Positions 35,016 to 50,324 of a stretch of DNA of 64,000 bases are shown here, piece after piece; the first letter of the stretch is position 1; the number at the start of each line of letters is the position of its first letter. The stretch spans positions 2,046,001-2,110,000 of the forward strand of contig NZ_CP115300.1 of the NCBI RefSeq assembly GCF_027625935.1, written 5' to 3'. The stretch is from Streptomyces camelliae. Lineage in GTDB: Bacteria > Actinomycetota > Actinomycetes > Streptomycetales > Streptomycetaceae. Under the pieces are notes generated by a model that was not told the origin of the DNA, searched no databases, and worked only from the letters and a program-made list of their open reading frames with translations. The translations under genes and the position numbers were made by a program.

Positions 35016-36500
35016 TCAACCGGCCGCGCAGGCAACCCCGTTGAGCGTGAAGCCGTTCGGTTCCCGGTTCGCGTCCCGCCAGGAGGCGAGGAAGCCGAAG
35101 GAGAGGGTGCCGTGGGCGGTGACGGACTTGTTGTAGTCGGCGGCGGTGGCGGTGACGCGGGAGCCGTCCTGGTGGACGGTGGCGTCCCACATCTGGCCGA
35201 CCTGCTGGCCGTCGTGGAACGCCCAGGACACGTTCCAGTCGGTGAGGGGCCGGTCGGTGGTGACGGTGACCATGGCCTGGAAGCCGCCGGGCCACTGGTT
35301 GACGAGGTCGTAGACGACCCGGCAGGCGGTGGCGGAGGTACTGCCGTCGCCGGGCTGGGGTGCGGCCGTGGAGGTGCTGCCCTGCGGTTCGGGATCGGGC
35401 TTCGTGCCGCCGGGGCCGGCCGTCGTACCGGTCGCCGAGGGCGTCGCGGACGGGGTGCCGGCGGTGGTGGCCGACGGGGAGCCCGGCCGGCCGGCGGAGC
35501 GGGCGACGCTGGGGTCGGCGACCGGCTGCCGGTCGTCGCGGGCGGCCGCCGCGTCGTCGCCGGAGCCGCCGAACGGCATCATCGACACGCCGAGCGCCAG
35601 CGCGGAGAGCAGCACGGCAGCGGCCAGCAGGCCGCCACGGAGCATCCGGCTGCGTCCGCCGCCTTCCTCGGGGTCGCCGCTGTCCGGGTCGGCGCCGGGC
35701 CGGCCCGCGCCGAGGCGGACCTCCGCGGCCCGCCGGCGGCGCTCCAGGTAGGCGAGGCCGCCCCAGCCGATCACCCCGCCGGCCAGCGCGGCGGGCAGTC
35801 CGCCGCCGTGCAGGCGCAGGCAGGCGGCGGCCTCGGCGCAGCGCACACAGGTGGCGAGATGCCGGGAGAGGTCCTCGGGGGTGTCGGCGGCCGGCGAGCG
35901 GGTGACGGCGTCCAGCAGGCGGGCGTAGGAGCGGCACTGCGCGTCCATCGGGGTGTCGAGATGGGCGCGGTGGCAGCGGTCCCGGAACAGGGTGCGGACC
36001 TGGTCGAGTTCGTCGCCGACGGTGGCCGGGTCCAGGCCCAGCCGGCGGGCCACCACGGGCAGCGGCAGCGCCTCCACCTCGGCCAGCCACAGCAGCGAGG
36101 CGTCGGCCTCCTGCATGTCCCTGAGGCCGCGCAGCGCGATCGGGCGCTCCAGCGGCGGGCCCGAGAACCGGGCCGCCTTGCCGGAGTTGAGCCACAGCCG
36201 CAGATCGGGGTCGAGCTTGTGCCCCCGGCCGTCGGCCTCCCAGCCGGCGGCCGTGTCGCGTACGGCGGTGAGCAGCGCCGGGATGGCCGGCAGCCGTGCG
36301 GTACGCCGGCGGGCGCCGCGCACATGGGTGCTCTCGGCGGCACGGACCTCGCGCACGCCGAGGGTGAAGGCCTCGTTCGCCAGTTGATGGGCCGTCAGGG
36401 ATCCGGCGGTGCACAGGTCCGCGTAACTGAGCACCGCGTCCCAGCCCTCCGAGAACAGCGCGGCCTCGGTGGGGTCCTGGGGGGTCGGCAGGTCGGGCAT
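35016..36500 (-). CDS. Sigma-like / zinc anti-sigma-like / membrane / CBM2 fusion protein
   Basis: 494 residues from ATG 36500 (CAGGAG ribosome site). Residues 1-190 resemble an ECF-sigma-like helical region with a region-4-like segment (EALPLPVVARRLGLDPATVGDELDQV). An HLATCVRC motif near 215 fits the His-x3-Cys-x2-Cys of zinc anti-sigma domains. One membrane segment (GGLLAAAVLLSALALGVSMM) lies near 290, then a Ser/Thr/Pro/Gly linker. The last ~100 residues are a family-2 carbohydrate-binding module (Trp in NQWPGGF, DWNVSWAF, NGFTLNGVACA). Topology would put the CBM2 outside and the regulatory part inside, suggesting a polysaccharide sensor. Confidence 0.82.
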   Translation of the reverse strand: MPDLPTPQDPTEAALFSEGWDAVLSYADLCTAGSLTAHQLANEAFTLGVREVRAAESTHVRGARRRTARLPAIPALLTAVRDTAAGWEADGRGHKLDPDLRLWLNSGKAARFSGPPLERPIALRGLRDMQEADASLLWLAEVEALPLPVVARRLGLDPATVGDELDQVRTLFRDRCHRAHLDTPMDAQCRSYARLLDAVTRSPAADTPEDLSRHLATCVRCAEAAACLRLHGGGLPAALAGGVIGWGGLAYLERRRRAAEVRLGAGRPGADPDSGDPEEGGGRSRMLRGGLLAAAVLLSALALGVSMMPFGGSGDDAAAARDDRQPVADPSVARSAGRPGSPSATTAGTPSATPSATGTTAGPGGTKPDPEPQGSTSTAAPQPGDGSTSATACRVVYDLVNQWPGGFQAMVTVTTDRPLTDWNVSWAFHDGQQVGQMWDATVHQDGSRVTATAADYNKSVTAHGTLSFGFLASWRDANREPNGFTLNGVACAAG

Positions 36501-36741
36501 GGGACTCCTGCATCCACGAGCGAGGTCAACTCTCCATACGGGAAAGGGAGTTACCGGGAACCTCGCGGCAGGGCACCGAGCTTTTCACGACCTTGACACA
36601 ACTGACAAGCGGCCTGTTCACATCCGGTGACGCAAGGTGGCGGGACGGATGCGTGTCGCGACGAACCCCCGACTCCGTCCTCCGATACGGACGCCGGCGC
36701 CGTTTCGCTCACCGTCCCGCCGACCGAATGCGTCACACGGG

Positions 36742-40234
<3,493 letters not shown>

Positions 40235-40277
40235 GGACGCACTCGCCCCGCCTCGGCCGAGGACGCACGCCCTCGCC

Positions 40278-40486
40278 TCACCGAGGCCCGGCGGCGTCCG
40301 CTCGCCCGGCGGCGCCGAGGAGGCGGAACAGGCTGATGCGCGGGGCGGCCCGTGCGGGGGGCGGACAGCCGGCCCGCGGCCTGCTCCTCGCTCGCGGCAT
40401 GGCCGAGTCCGATGGTCGACGCGACCAGCCAGTCGACGGGGAGCCGGTCGTCGAACTCCCCGGACAGCCGACCGCGTCCGATCACC
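40278..40486 (-). pseudogene. C-terminal remnant of a TetR-family regulator
   Basis: Minus strand from about 40486 reads GRGRLSGEFDDRLPVDWLVA and STIGLGHAASEEQAAGRLS, typical of the ligand-binding half of TetR regulators. After one frame change it continues RISLFRLLGAAGRADAAGPR to a TGA at 40278-40280. No helix-turn-helix segment exists upstream, where stops appear in all relevant frames. The rest of the spacer to 40730 holds only the ROK-gene promoter. Confidence 0.6.
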
Positions 40487-40608
40487 CGTCCGATCCTTCA
40501 GGGCCCGCGCGTCCCCTAGCCGAAGTGCTCACTCACGCACGCCGGAACATGCTCATCCGCAGTCAGCGGGCAACGGTTCCCGGCCCGGGCTGCCGGCCCG
40601 GATCCGGC

Positions 40609-40665
40609 GGACTTTCTCCAGCCCCTTTCCTAACCCCTTGTCGAAAGTCCCTCCCAGCCCATAAC
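40609..40665 (+). promoter_or_regulatory. Promoter of the ROK/GH30 unit with an inverted repeat
   Basis: CTTGTC (40637-40642) and CATAAC (40660-40665) are spaced 17 bases, a good sigma-70-type promoter. GGACTTTC (40609-40616) and its complement GAAAGTCC (40643-40650) flank the -35 box and could be an operator. The AACCCCTTGTCGAA core (40632-40645) recurs with one change at 44046-44059 before the sugar ABC operon. Confidence 0.5.
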
Positions 40666-40730
40666 CTGACGCCCGCGCCGGTGCCGATGCCGCTCCGGCC
40701 TGGTCTGGACGGGATGGGAGGAGCCGCCGC

Positions 40731-42044
40731 GTGAAGCGCACATCGCGTGACATCCGCACCGCGAACCGCTACGAGGTGCTGCGCCAGATCATCGCCGAGT
40801 CTCCCACCTCCCGGCAGGAGCTGGCGGCCGCCACCGGTCTGAGCCTGGCCACGGTCGCCACGCTGGTCGGCGAGTTGCTGGACCTCCGCATGATCACCGA
40901 GGTCGGGTTCGAGGACTCGGCCGGCGGCCGGCCCCGGGGCCTGGTGGCCGTCAACGCGTCGGGGGGCGCGCTGATCGGCGTGGACATCGCGGAGACGTAC
41001 GTCCATGTCGAGCTGTTCGACCTGGGGCTCAACGTGCTGGCCCGCGCCGACGAGGACATGCGGCCCGGCGAGAGCCGCCCGGAGCAGGTGGTCGGCCAGG
41101 TCGCCGCCGCTGTCGGCTCCGTGGTGGCGCAGGCCGGGGTCGAGGCGGCCCGGGTGCTCGGGGTCGGAGTGAGCGTGCCGGGCCAGGTGGACCGGGACAG
41201 CGGCGTCGCCGAGTACGCGCCCAACTGGGACTGGCACGACGTGCCGTTCCTCGATCTGCTCGCCGAACACATCGCGTACCCCCTCTACCTGGACAATCCG
41301 CTGCGCGCCTGCGCGGTGGCGGAGCTGTGGTTCGGGGCCGCGCGGGGCCGCGGGGACGCCGTGGTCGTCAATCTGGGCACGGGCGTCGGTGCCGGTCTGG
41401 CCCTCGGTGGCGGACTGCACCGGGGCGTGAGCAACAGCGCCGGCGAATGGGGCCACACCACACTCGTGCTGGACGGGCGGCTGTGCCACTGCGGCAACCA
41501 CGGCTGCGTCGAGACGTACGTCGGCGCACCCGGCATCATGCAGAATCTGCGCGAACTGAGCCCGCGCTCCCCGCTGTTGCACCCCGAGGACCAGACGGCG
41601 ACCATCGAGGCGCTGGCCGGCGCGCTCGCCTCGGGTGATCCGGTGGCGCTCAAGGTGGTCCGGGACACCGCCCGCTACCTCGGCGCCGGGATCTCCGATC
41701 TGATCAACCTGCTCAACCCCGAACTGGTCGTACTCAGCAGCTGGGTCGCCGCCCGGCTGGGCGAGCCGCTGCTCGACGAGGTCCGCCAGGCCGTCGCCCG
41801 GCACACGCTGCGCCGGCCGCTCGCGGCCACCGAGATCGTCCTCTCCCCGATCCCCACCGACCCGGTGTCCCTCGGCGCGGCCACGTTCGCGCTGGAAGGG
41901 GCGCTGCAGTCCGTCGGGCAGAGGCAGGGCGCCCACAAAGGCCCCGCCAAGGGCCCCGCCAAGGGCCCCACCAAGGTCGCGCCCAAAGGCACCACCCAGC
42001 GCACCACCACCCTCGCCAGGAGCCGTACCGCACCGCCTTCGTGA
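40731..42044 (+). CDS. ROK-family transcriptional regulator
   Basis: 437 residues from GTG 40731 (GGGAGGAG upstream). The N-terminal winged helix (NRYEVLRQIIAESPTSRQELAAATGLSLATVATLVGELL) is followed by a sugar-kinase-like ROK domain with GALIGVDIAETYVHVELFD, VVVNLGTGVGAGLALGGGL, GEWGHTTL and the zinc motif CHCGNHGCVE. ROK regulators bind sugars or sugar phosphates and repress carbohydrate genes. The C-terminal ~35 residues are a low-complexity KGPAKGPAKGPTK tail. It heads the GH30 gene and precedes the ABC operon, so it is the likely local regulator. Stop is followed within 20 bases by the GH30 start. Confidence 0.88.
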   Translation: MKRTSRDIRTANRYEVLRQIIAESPTSRQELAAATGLSLATVATLVGELLDLRMITEVGFEDSAGGRPRGLVAVNASGGALIGVDIAETYVHVELFDLGLNVLARADEDMRPGESRPEQVVGQVAAAVGSVVAQAGVEAARVLGVGVSVPGQVDRDSGVAEYAPNWDWHDVPFLDLLAEHIAYPLYLDNPLRACAVAELWFGAARGRGDAVVVNLGTGVGAGLALGGGLHRGVSNSAGEWGHTTLVLDGRLCHCGNHGCVETYVGAPGIMQNLRELSPRSPLLHPEDQTATIEALAGALASGDPVALKVVRDTARYLGAGISDLINLLNPELVVLSSWVAARLGEPLLDEVRQAVARHTLRRPLAATEIVLSPIPTDPVSLGAATFALEGALQSVGQRQGAHKGPAKGPAKGPTKVAPKGTTQRTTTLARSRTAPPS

Positions 42045-42061
42045 CGACGGAAGGGATGCAC

Positions 42062-43897
42062 GTGTCTCACCCCCGTAAGAGATCCCTGCTGCTCGCAGCC
42101 TCGGCCGCGCTGGCCGCCGGCGCTGCCCTCCTCACCTCCCCGCCCGCGAGCGCCACCACCGCCCCGGCCGCCGAGGTCTCCCCGCACGCCGCCCAGACCA
42201 TCGACGACATCGGCGCGTCCGGCGCCTGGTGGGTCAACGACCTCCAGCACTTCGACCCGAAGGTGCAGGCGAAGGTCGCCCGACTCCTCTTCTCCGAGCA
42301 GGGGTTGGACCTCAGCTCGTACCGCTACAACATCGGTGGCGGCGGCACCGCGGTCACCACCCCGGCCCGCGCCGCCGAGGACTTCCTCAAGCCCGACGGC
42401 TCCTACGACTGGAGCAAGGACAAGGGCGGCCGGACGTTCCTGAAGTACGCCGCGCAGTACGGCGTGAAGGACCTGATCGGCTTCGTCAACAGCGCGCCCG
42501 CGCGGTGGACCACCAACGGCAAGAGCTGCGGCGGGCAGTTGAAGCCGGAGAACGAGACCGACTTCGCGAAGTACGTCGCGGACGTCACCGGCCACTTCGC
42601 GCGGCAGGGCGTACGGCTGGACTACATCAGCCCGTTCAACGAACCGGACAACAGCTTCGCCGACTGCGGCCAGGAGGGCATGCCGGTCCCGGTCGACCAG
42701 CGCGACGACATCGTGCGCGCACTCGGCGCCGAGCAGCGGGCCCGGCACCAGAAGACATCGATCATCGCGGACGAGTCCAGCAAGACCACACAGTTCACCA
42801 GCGAGGTCCCGCAGTGGATCGCCCAGCCGGGCACCGCGAGTTACGTCGCCAAGCTCGCGCATCACACGTACAACAACCCCGACGACGGCCAGCTCGGCAA
42901 TGTGTACGAGACGTCGAAGTCGGTCGGCAAGACGTCCTGGGCCACCGAGATCTGCTGCTTCGGCAAGGGCACCACGGGCTGGAACCAGGAGTACGACCCC
43001 ACGATCGACAACGCGCTGCTGATGTCGCGCATCATCTACAAGGACTTCGCGAGCTCCCACGACTCGGCGTTCCAGTGGTGGGTGGCGCTCGCGAGCGGCT
43101 ACGGCACCAGCCCGACCGCGAAGAACGACCAGGGCTGGAACGACGGCCTGATCTACTACGACCCCGACTACGCGACGAACGGCAACCAGACGCTGTACTT
43201 CACCAAGCGGTACTACGCGCTGGGCCAGTACAGCAAGTTCGTCCGGCCGGGCTCGGTCGCGCACAACGTGACCGGGGCGCCGGCCGGCGTGGAGGTGTCG
43301 TCGTACGACCGGAACGGCCGGTGGGTGGTCGTGGTGAACAACCACAACACCTCCGACACACCCCTGAACCTGCACTTCAACAGCAAGACGCCGGTGCGGG
43401 CGACGCAGGCGGTGCGGACCTCGGCGGACGAGGACTGGGCGAAGGTCGCGAAACCCTCGGTCAGCGGCGGCACCGTGTCCACCACGCTCGCCGCCCGCTC
43501 GATCACGACGTACGTCTTCGACCAGACGGGGCACGGCAGTTCGGCGATCACCGGCGCCCTGGCCGGCAAGCAGTCCGGCAAGTGCCTGACCGCCGGCGCC
43601 TCGGGGGCCGCGATCGCCTCGTGCACGGGCGCGGCGGACCAGTCCTGGTCGTACGACGCGCAGGGCACTCTGAAGGGCGCGGGCGGCTATCTGACGGCCG
43701 GGAGTTCGGGCCTGACGGCGAGTGCCACGGCCACCGGTGACGGGACCCAGCGCTGGCTGCTGAACGGCAACGGGCAGATCGTGAACGAGGCGTCGGGCAA
43801 GTGCCTCGACGTCAGCGGGCAGGCGACGGCCGACGGCAGCGAGGTCATCCTCTACAGCTGCAACGGCGGCGCCAACGAGGCGTGGGCCAGGCAGTAG
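42062..43897 (+). CDS. Secreted GH30 endo-beta-1,6-galactanase-like enzyme with ricin-type CBM13
   Basis: 611 residues. A signal peptide (RKRSLLLAASAALAAGAALLTSPPASA) is followed by a GH30-type barrel: NIGGGGTAVTTPARAAEDF, the acid/base Glu in SPFNEPDNSF near 200, and the nucleophile Glu in WATEICCFG near 300. A beta-sandwich (about 390-485) precedes a CBM13-like trefoil (GKCLTAGASG, QSWSYDAQGTL, GKCLDVSGQA). The pattern resembles the Streptomyces avermitilis endo-beta-1,6-galactanase acting on arabinogalactan side chains. GTG 42062 has GGAAGGG six bases upstream; ATG 42056 lies too close to that site. A terminator follows. Confidence 0.82.
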   Translation: MSHPRKRSLLLAASAALAAGAALLTSPPASATTAPAAEVSPHAAQTIDDIGASGAWWVNDLQHFDPKVQAKVARLLFSEQGLDLSSYRYNIGGGGTAVTTPARAAEDFLKPDGSYDWSKDKGGRTFLKYAAQYGVKDLIGFVNSAPARWTTNGKSCGGQLKPENETDFAKYVADVTGHFARQGVRLDYISPFNEPDNSFADCGQEGMPVPVDQRDDIVRALGAEQRARHQKTSIIADESSKTTQFTSEVPQWIAQPGTASYVAKLAHHTYNNPDDGQLGNVYETSKSVGKTSWATEICCFGKGTTGWNQEYDPTIDNALLMSRIIYKDFASSHDSAFQWWVALASGYGTSPTAKNDQGWNDGLIYYDPDYATNGNQTLYFTKRYYALGQYSKFVRPGSVAHNVTGAPAGVEVSSYDRNGRWVVVVNNHNTSDTPLNLHFNSKTPVRATQAVRTSADEDWAKVAKPSVSGGTVSTTLAARSITTYVFDQTGHGSSAITGALAGKQSGKCLTAGASGAAIASCTGAADQSWSYDAQGTLKGAGGYLTAGSSGLTASATATGDGTQRWLLNGNGQIVNEASGKCLDVSGQATADGSEVILYSCNGGANEAWARQ

Positions 43898-43940
43898 TCC
43901 CCGCTCCCCCGAGAGCCCCCGCAGCCCCGCTCCCCTGACC

Positions 43941-43977
43941 GAGGGCCGCCGGCCACACCCCTGACCCGGCGGCCCTC
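43941..43977 (+). terminator. Hairpin terminator after the GH30 gene
   Basis: GAGGGCCGCCGG (43941-43952) pairs perfectly with 43966-43977 around a 13-base loop, 44 bases after the stop. Confidence 0.8.
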
Positions 43978-44045
43978 ATCTCCCTTGCCCCGGCGCCCTG
44001 TTCGTGATTCCGAACCGAATACAACGCTTCGTACAGACTTCGTCC

Positions 44046-44079
44046 AACCCCTTGCCGAAGCCTTAGCCGAAGGTTAACG
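44046..44079 (+). promoter_or_regulatory. Promoter of the sugar ABC/beta-galactosidase operon
   Basis: CTTGCC (44051-44056) and TTAACG (44074-44079) are 17 bases apart. The upstream AACCCCTTGCCGAA matches 13 of 14 bases of the ROK-gene promoter, and two CCGAAG half-sites follow (44054, 44067). Shared control by the ROK regulator is inferred. Confidence 0.5.
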
Positions 44080-44210
44080 TCCCCGTCCGCACCCTCTCTT
44101 TCACGCCACTCGGCCATCCGGCCACCGGGCGCGGAACCAAGCCGCAGAGCCGTAGAGCCGTAAAGCCGCCAGAGCCGTTAGAGCCGCACTCCACAGACAA
44201 GGACGTCAGC

Positions 44211-45476
44211 ATGTCGGCACAGAGCAACACCAGCTGGAACCGCCGTTCGATACTCCGGGCCGCCGCCGGTCTGGCCGTCGCCGCCCCGCTCGCCGCGTGC
44301 GGCAGCAACAACGGCCGCGGGGGCGGATCGGGTTCGGGCAAGCAGCTCGTCCAGTACTTCCACGCGTACGGCGAGGCCGGTGTGGAGCAGGCCGTCAAGC
44401 GGTACGCGAAGGCGTACACCAAGGCCAACGTGTCCACGCAGTGGATCACCGGCAGCAACTTCGAGAACAAGCTCTTTCCGGCCCTGCTCACGAAGCAGGC
44501 GCCCGACGTCTTCGAGTTCCACCCGCAGATCCAGCTCATCAAGAGCGGTCAGGTGGCCGACCTGACCGACATCATCGACCCGGTCAAGGACGACTTCAAC
44601 CCGGCCGACATCAAGTCGCACACGGTCGACGGGAAGATATACGGCGTCCGCATGATCGACGACCCGCAGTTCTTCTTCTACCGCAAGTCGATGCTGGAGA
44701 AGGCGAACGTCGCCGTACCGACGACCCTCGACGAGCTGATCGAGGCCGCGGCCAAGCTCACCACCAGCAAGGTCAAGGGCCTCTTCCTCGGCAACGACCT
44801 GACCGCGATCCAGAACAACCTCATCTGGTCGGCCGGCGCCGACACCCTCGACGAGAAGAACCAGATCGCCTACCACACCGACGGCGTCATCGAGGGCCTC
44901 ACCAAGCTCCGCAAGCTGTTCACCAGCGGCAATCTGCTGCTGGACGCGCCGGCCGACTTCTGGGACCCCTCCGCGCTCAACCAGGGCCTGTGCGCCATCC
45001 AGTGGGGCGGCATGTGGGGGATGCCCGCCACCCAAGCGGCGCTCGGCGACGACTTCGGCGTCTTCCCCTTCCCGAAGATCGGTTCCAGCGGCAAGCAGTC
45101 CGTCTACAACGGCGGCTGGTCGATGTTCGTCAACGCCAAGGGCGACAACGTCGAGGCGGCCAAGGAGTACGTGAAGTGGCTGTGGATCGACCAGAAGCAG
45201 TACCAGGAGGACTTCGCCACCTCCTACGGCTTCCACATTCCGCCGCGCGCCTCGATCGCCGCGCAGGCCACCAAGCTCAAGTCCGGTGCGGCCGCTGACG
45301 GCGTCAAGCTGTTCAACACCTACGGACACTTCGACAACATCGGCTGGACCCAGGCCATGATCACGGCGTTCAACGACGTCATCGCCAACACCGTCCGCAA
45401 GAACGGCGACCCGAAGTCCGCGCTCGACACGTGTGACACGAAGGTCAACCGCGAGCTCAAGAAGCTGTTCGGATAG
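44211..45476 (+). CDS. Sugar ABC transporter substrate-binding lipoprotein
   Basis: 421 residues from ATG 44211. The N-terminus NRRSILRAAAGLAVAAPLAAC combines a twin-Arg motif with a lipobox, so it is exported (probably Tat) and lipid-anchored. The mature part follows the extracellular solute-binding family 1 pattern (QYFHAYGEAGVEQAVKRYAKAY; GGMWGMPATQAAL; YNGGWSMFVNAKGDNVEAAKEYVKWLW). It should capture oligosaccharides, most plausibly galacto- or arabinogalacto-oligosaccharides given the neighbours. It is the first gene of a four-gene operon. Confidence 0.92.
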   Translation: MSAQSNTSWNRRSILRAAAGLAVAAPLAACGSNNGRGGGSGSGKQLVQYFHAYGEAGVEQAVKRYAKAYTKANVSTQWITGSNFENKLFPALLTKQAPDVFEFHPQIQLIKSGQVADLTDIIDPVKDDFNPADIKSHTVDGKIYGVRMIDDPQFFFYRKSMLEKANVAVPTTLDELIEAAAKLTTSKVKGLFLGNDLTAIQNNLIWSAGADTLDEKNQIAYHTDGVIEGLTKLRKLFTSGNLLLDAPADFWDPSALNQGLCAIQWGGMWGMPATQAALGDDFGVFPFPKIGSSGKQSVYNGGWSMFVNAKGDNVEAAKEYVKWLWIDQKQYQEDFATSYGFHIPPRASIAAQATKLKSGAAADGVKLFNTYGHFDNIGWTQAMITAFNDVIANTVRKNGDPKSALDTCDTKVNRELKKLFG

Positions 45477-45496
45477 GCCGGCGGACGGACTGCGAC

Positions 45497-46462
45497 ATGT
45501 CGACCACGACCGCCCGGGACCTCACGAGCCCCGCCCCGGCCAAGGCCTCCCAGGCCAGGCCGCGGCGGGGCCTGCGGGGCAACGCCACACTCAACTTCTG
45601 GCTCTTCACAGGCCCGTTCCTCATCGGCCTGGTGATCTTCGTCTTCGTGCCGATCGGCTGGAGCCTCTGGCTCAGCTTCTTCGACGCCCGGTTCACCGTC
45701 ACGCCGAGCAACTTCATCGGTTTCGACAACTACAAGACGGTCCTTTCCGACCCCAACTTCACCGGTTCGCTGGTGACGTTCACCGTGTTCGCCGCGTTCA
45801 TCGTCCCGACGACCTGGGCCCTCTCGCTGGGCCTGGCGCTGCTCGTGCACCGCCTCACGTTCATGCGGGCGTTCTTCCGGTCCGTGTTCTTCCTGCCGAC
45901 CGCATGCAGCTACGTGGCCGCCTCGCTCATCTGGAAGATGTCCATCTTCAACGGTGTCCGCTTCGGTCTGGCCAACACCGTCCTCGGCTGGTTCGGTGTC
46001 GACCAAGTGGCCTGGCTCGCCGATCCCAGCCCGCCCTGGTACTGGCTGGTCATCGTGACGCTGCGCCTGTGGCTGCAGGCCGGTTTCTACATGATCCTGT
46101 TCCTGGCGGCGCTCCAGAACATCCCGTCGGAGCTGTACGAAGCCGCCGCCATCGACGGCGCCAAGCCGGGCTGGCAGACCTTCCGGTACATCACGCTGCC
46201 GCAGCTGCGGGCCACGTCCACCGCGGTGATCCTGCTGCTGCTCGTCGCGGCCTACCAGGCCTTCGACGAGTTCTTCAACCTGATGGGCAAGGCCACGTGG
46301 GGCCAGCCGCCCCTCGTGATCCTCTACAAGACGGCCATCGGCGTGAACCAGGACTACGGCCAGGGCAGCGCGGGCGCGGTCATCCTGACCCTGCTGATCT
46401 GCATCGTGACTCTGTTCCAGGGCAAAATCATGGGCTTCGGAAGGGGTGAGGAGTCCAAGTGA
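45497..46462 (+). CDS. Sugar ABC transporter permease (MalF type)
   Basis: 321 residues with six hydrophobic segments. The EAA loop reads EAAAIDGAKPGWQTFRYITLPQL (near 215), the site that docks the ATPase. It begins 20 bases after the binding-protein gene and its stop overlaps the next permease start by four bases. No ATPase gene is in the operon; streptomycetes use a shared MsiK-type ATPase for such importers. Confidence 0.92.
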   Translation: MSTTTARDLTSPAPAKASQARPRRGLRGNATLNFWLFTGPFLIGLVIFVFVPIGWSLWLSFFDARFTVTPSNFIGFDNYKTVLSDPNFTGSLVTFTVFAAFIVPTTWALSLGLALLVHRLTFMRAFFRSVFFLPTACSYVAASLIWKMSIFNGVRFGLANTVLGWFGVDQVAWLADPSPPWYWLVIVTLRLWLQAGFYMILFLAALQNIPSELYEAAAIDGAKPGWQTFRYITLPQLRATSTAVILLLLVAAYQAFDEFFNLMGKATWGQPPLVILYKTAIGVNQDYGQGSAGAVILTLLICIVTLFQGKIMGFGRGEESK

Positions 46463-47331
46463 CCACCAGCACACCTCCGGTCGACAGGCCGCGCCGTGCC
46501 AGGCGCGGGAGCGTCATCGGCAATGCCGGTCTCTACATCGCCGTCGGGATCGCCGCCCTGCTCTTCCTGCTCCCCTTCTATCTGATCGTCCGCAACTCCC
46601 TCATGCAGGACCCGGAGATCACCGGTGAGAACTGGAAGTGGTTCCCCAGCCACATCCAGTGGGGCAACATCACCGAGCCGTTCCACGACGCCAGCGTCGA
46701 CTTCGGCCGCTCGCTGATCAATTCCGCGATCGTCGCCGTCCTGACGACGGCCGGCACCCTGCTGGTGTGCTCGCTGGCCGCCTACGGCCTGGCCCGCATC
46801 CCGTACAAGCACGCCAACAAGGTGTTCTACGCCGTCCTCGCCACCCTGATGGTCCCCACGGCCGTCACCTTCGTGCCGAGCTTCGTGCTGGTGTCGTCAC
46901 TCGGCTGGGTGGACTCCTACCGCGGTCTCATCATCCCGGGCCTGTTCAGTGGTTTCACCTGTTTCCTGTTCCGGCAGTACTTCCTCGGGTTCCCCAAAGA
47001 GCTGGAGGAGGCGGCGCGCGTGGACGGGCTCGGCTACTGGGGTGCGTACTGGCGTGTCGTCGTACCGAACTCGCTGAACTTCTTCACGGCGATGGCCACG
47101 ATCACCTTCATCAGCGGCTGGAACTCCTTCCTGTGGCCGCTGGTCATCGGCCAGGACCCCAGCTCCTGGACCGTCCAGGTCGCCCTGTCTTCGTACATGA
47201 CCAATCAGACCGTCAATTACCACCTGATCTTCATGGCCACCGCCATCTCGATCCTGCCTTTGGTGTTCGTGTTCCTCTTCCTCCAGCGCTGGCTGGTGCA
47301 GGGGATCGCGCAGACCGGTATCAAGGGCTGA
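46459..47331 (+). CDS. Sugar ABC transporter permease (MalG type)
   Basis: 290 residues from GTG 46459 (GTGA overlap with the preceding stop). Six hydrophobic segments and the EAA loop EEAARVDGLGYWGAYWRVVVPN (near 175) identify the second membrane subunit of the CUT1 importer. It pairs with the upstream permease. The beta-galactosidase gene follows after 12 bases. Confidence 0.92.
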   Translation: MTTSTPPVDRPRRARRGSVIGNAGLYIAVGIAALLFLLPFYLIVRNSLMQDPEITGENWKWFPSHIQWGNITEPFHDASVDFGRSLINSAIVAVLTTAGTLLVCSLAAYGLARIPYKHANKVFYAVLATLMVPTAVTFVPSFVLVSSLGWVDSYRGLIIPGLFSGFTCFLFRQYFLGFPKELEEAARVDGLGYWGAYWRVVVPNSLNFFTAMATITFISGWNSFLWPLVIGQDPSSWTVQVALSSYMTNQTVNYHLIFMATAISILPLVFVFLFLQRWLVQGIAQTGIKG

Positions 47332-50226
<2,895 letters not shown>

Positions 50227-50246
50227 CGGGCGCTTCCTGACGCCCA

Positions 50247-50282
50247 CCGCGGCCGGCCGGCCCTCCCCCCGGCCGGCCGCGG
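50247..50282 (+). terminator. Hairpin terminator after the beta-galactosidase operon
   Basis: A 14-bp perfect GC stem (50247-50260 with 50269-50282) with an eight-base loop begins 21 bases after the stop codon. Confidence 0.82.
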
Positions 50283-50324
50283 CCATGTCACCGCCGACGA
50301 CGTCTTGACGAGAAGGGACGTGCA

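Noticed and set aside
41936..41975. Short GGCCCC-type tandem repeat at the end of the ROK gene as a functional repeat
   Set aside because: It encodes a low-complexity KGPA tail and is too short to treat as a separate element.
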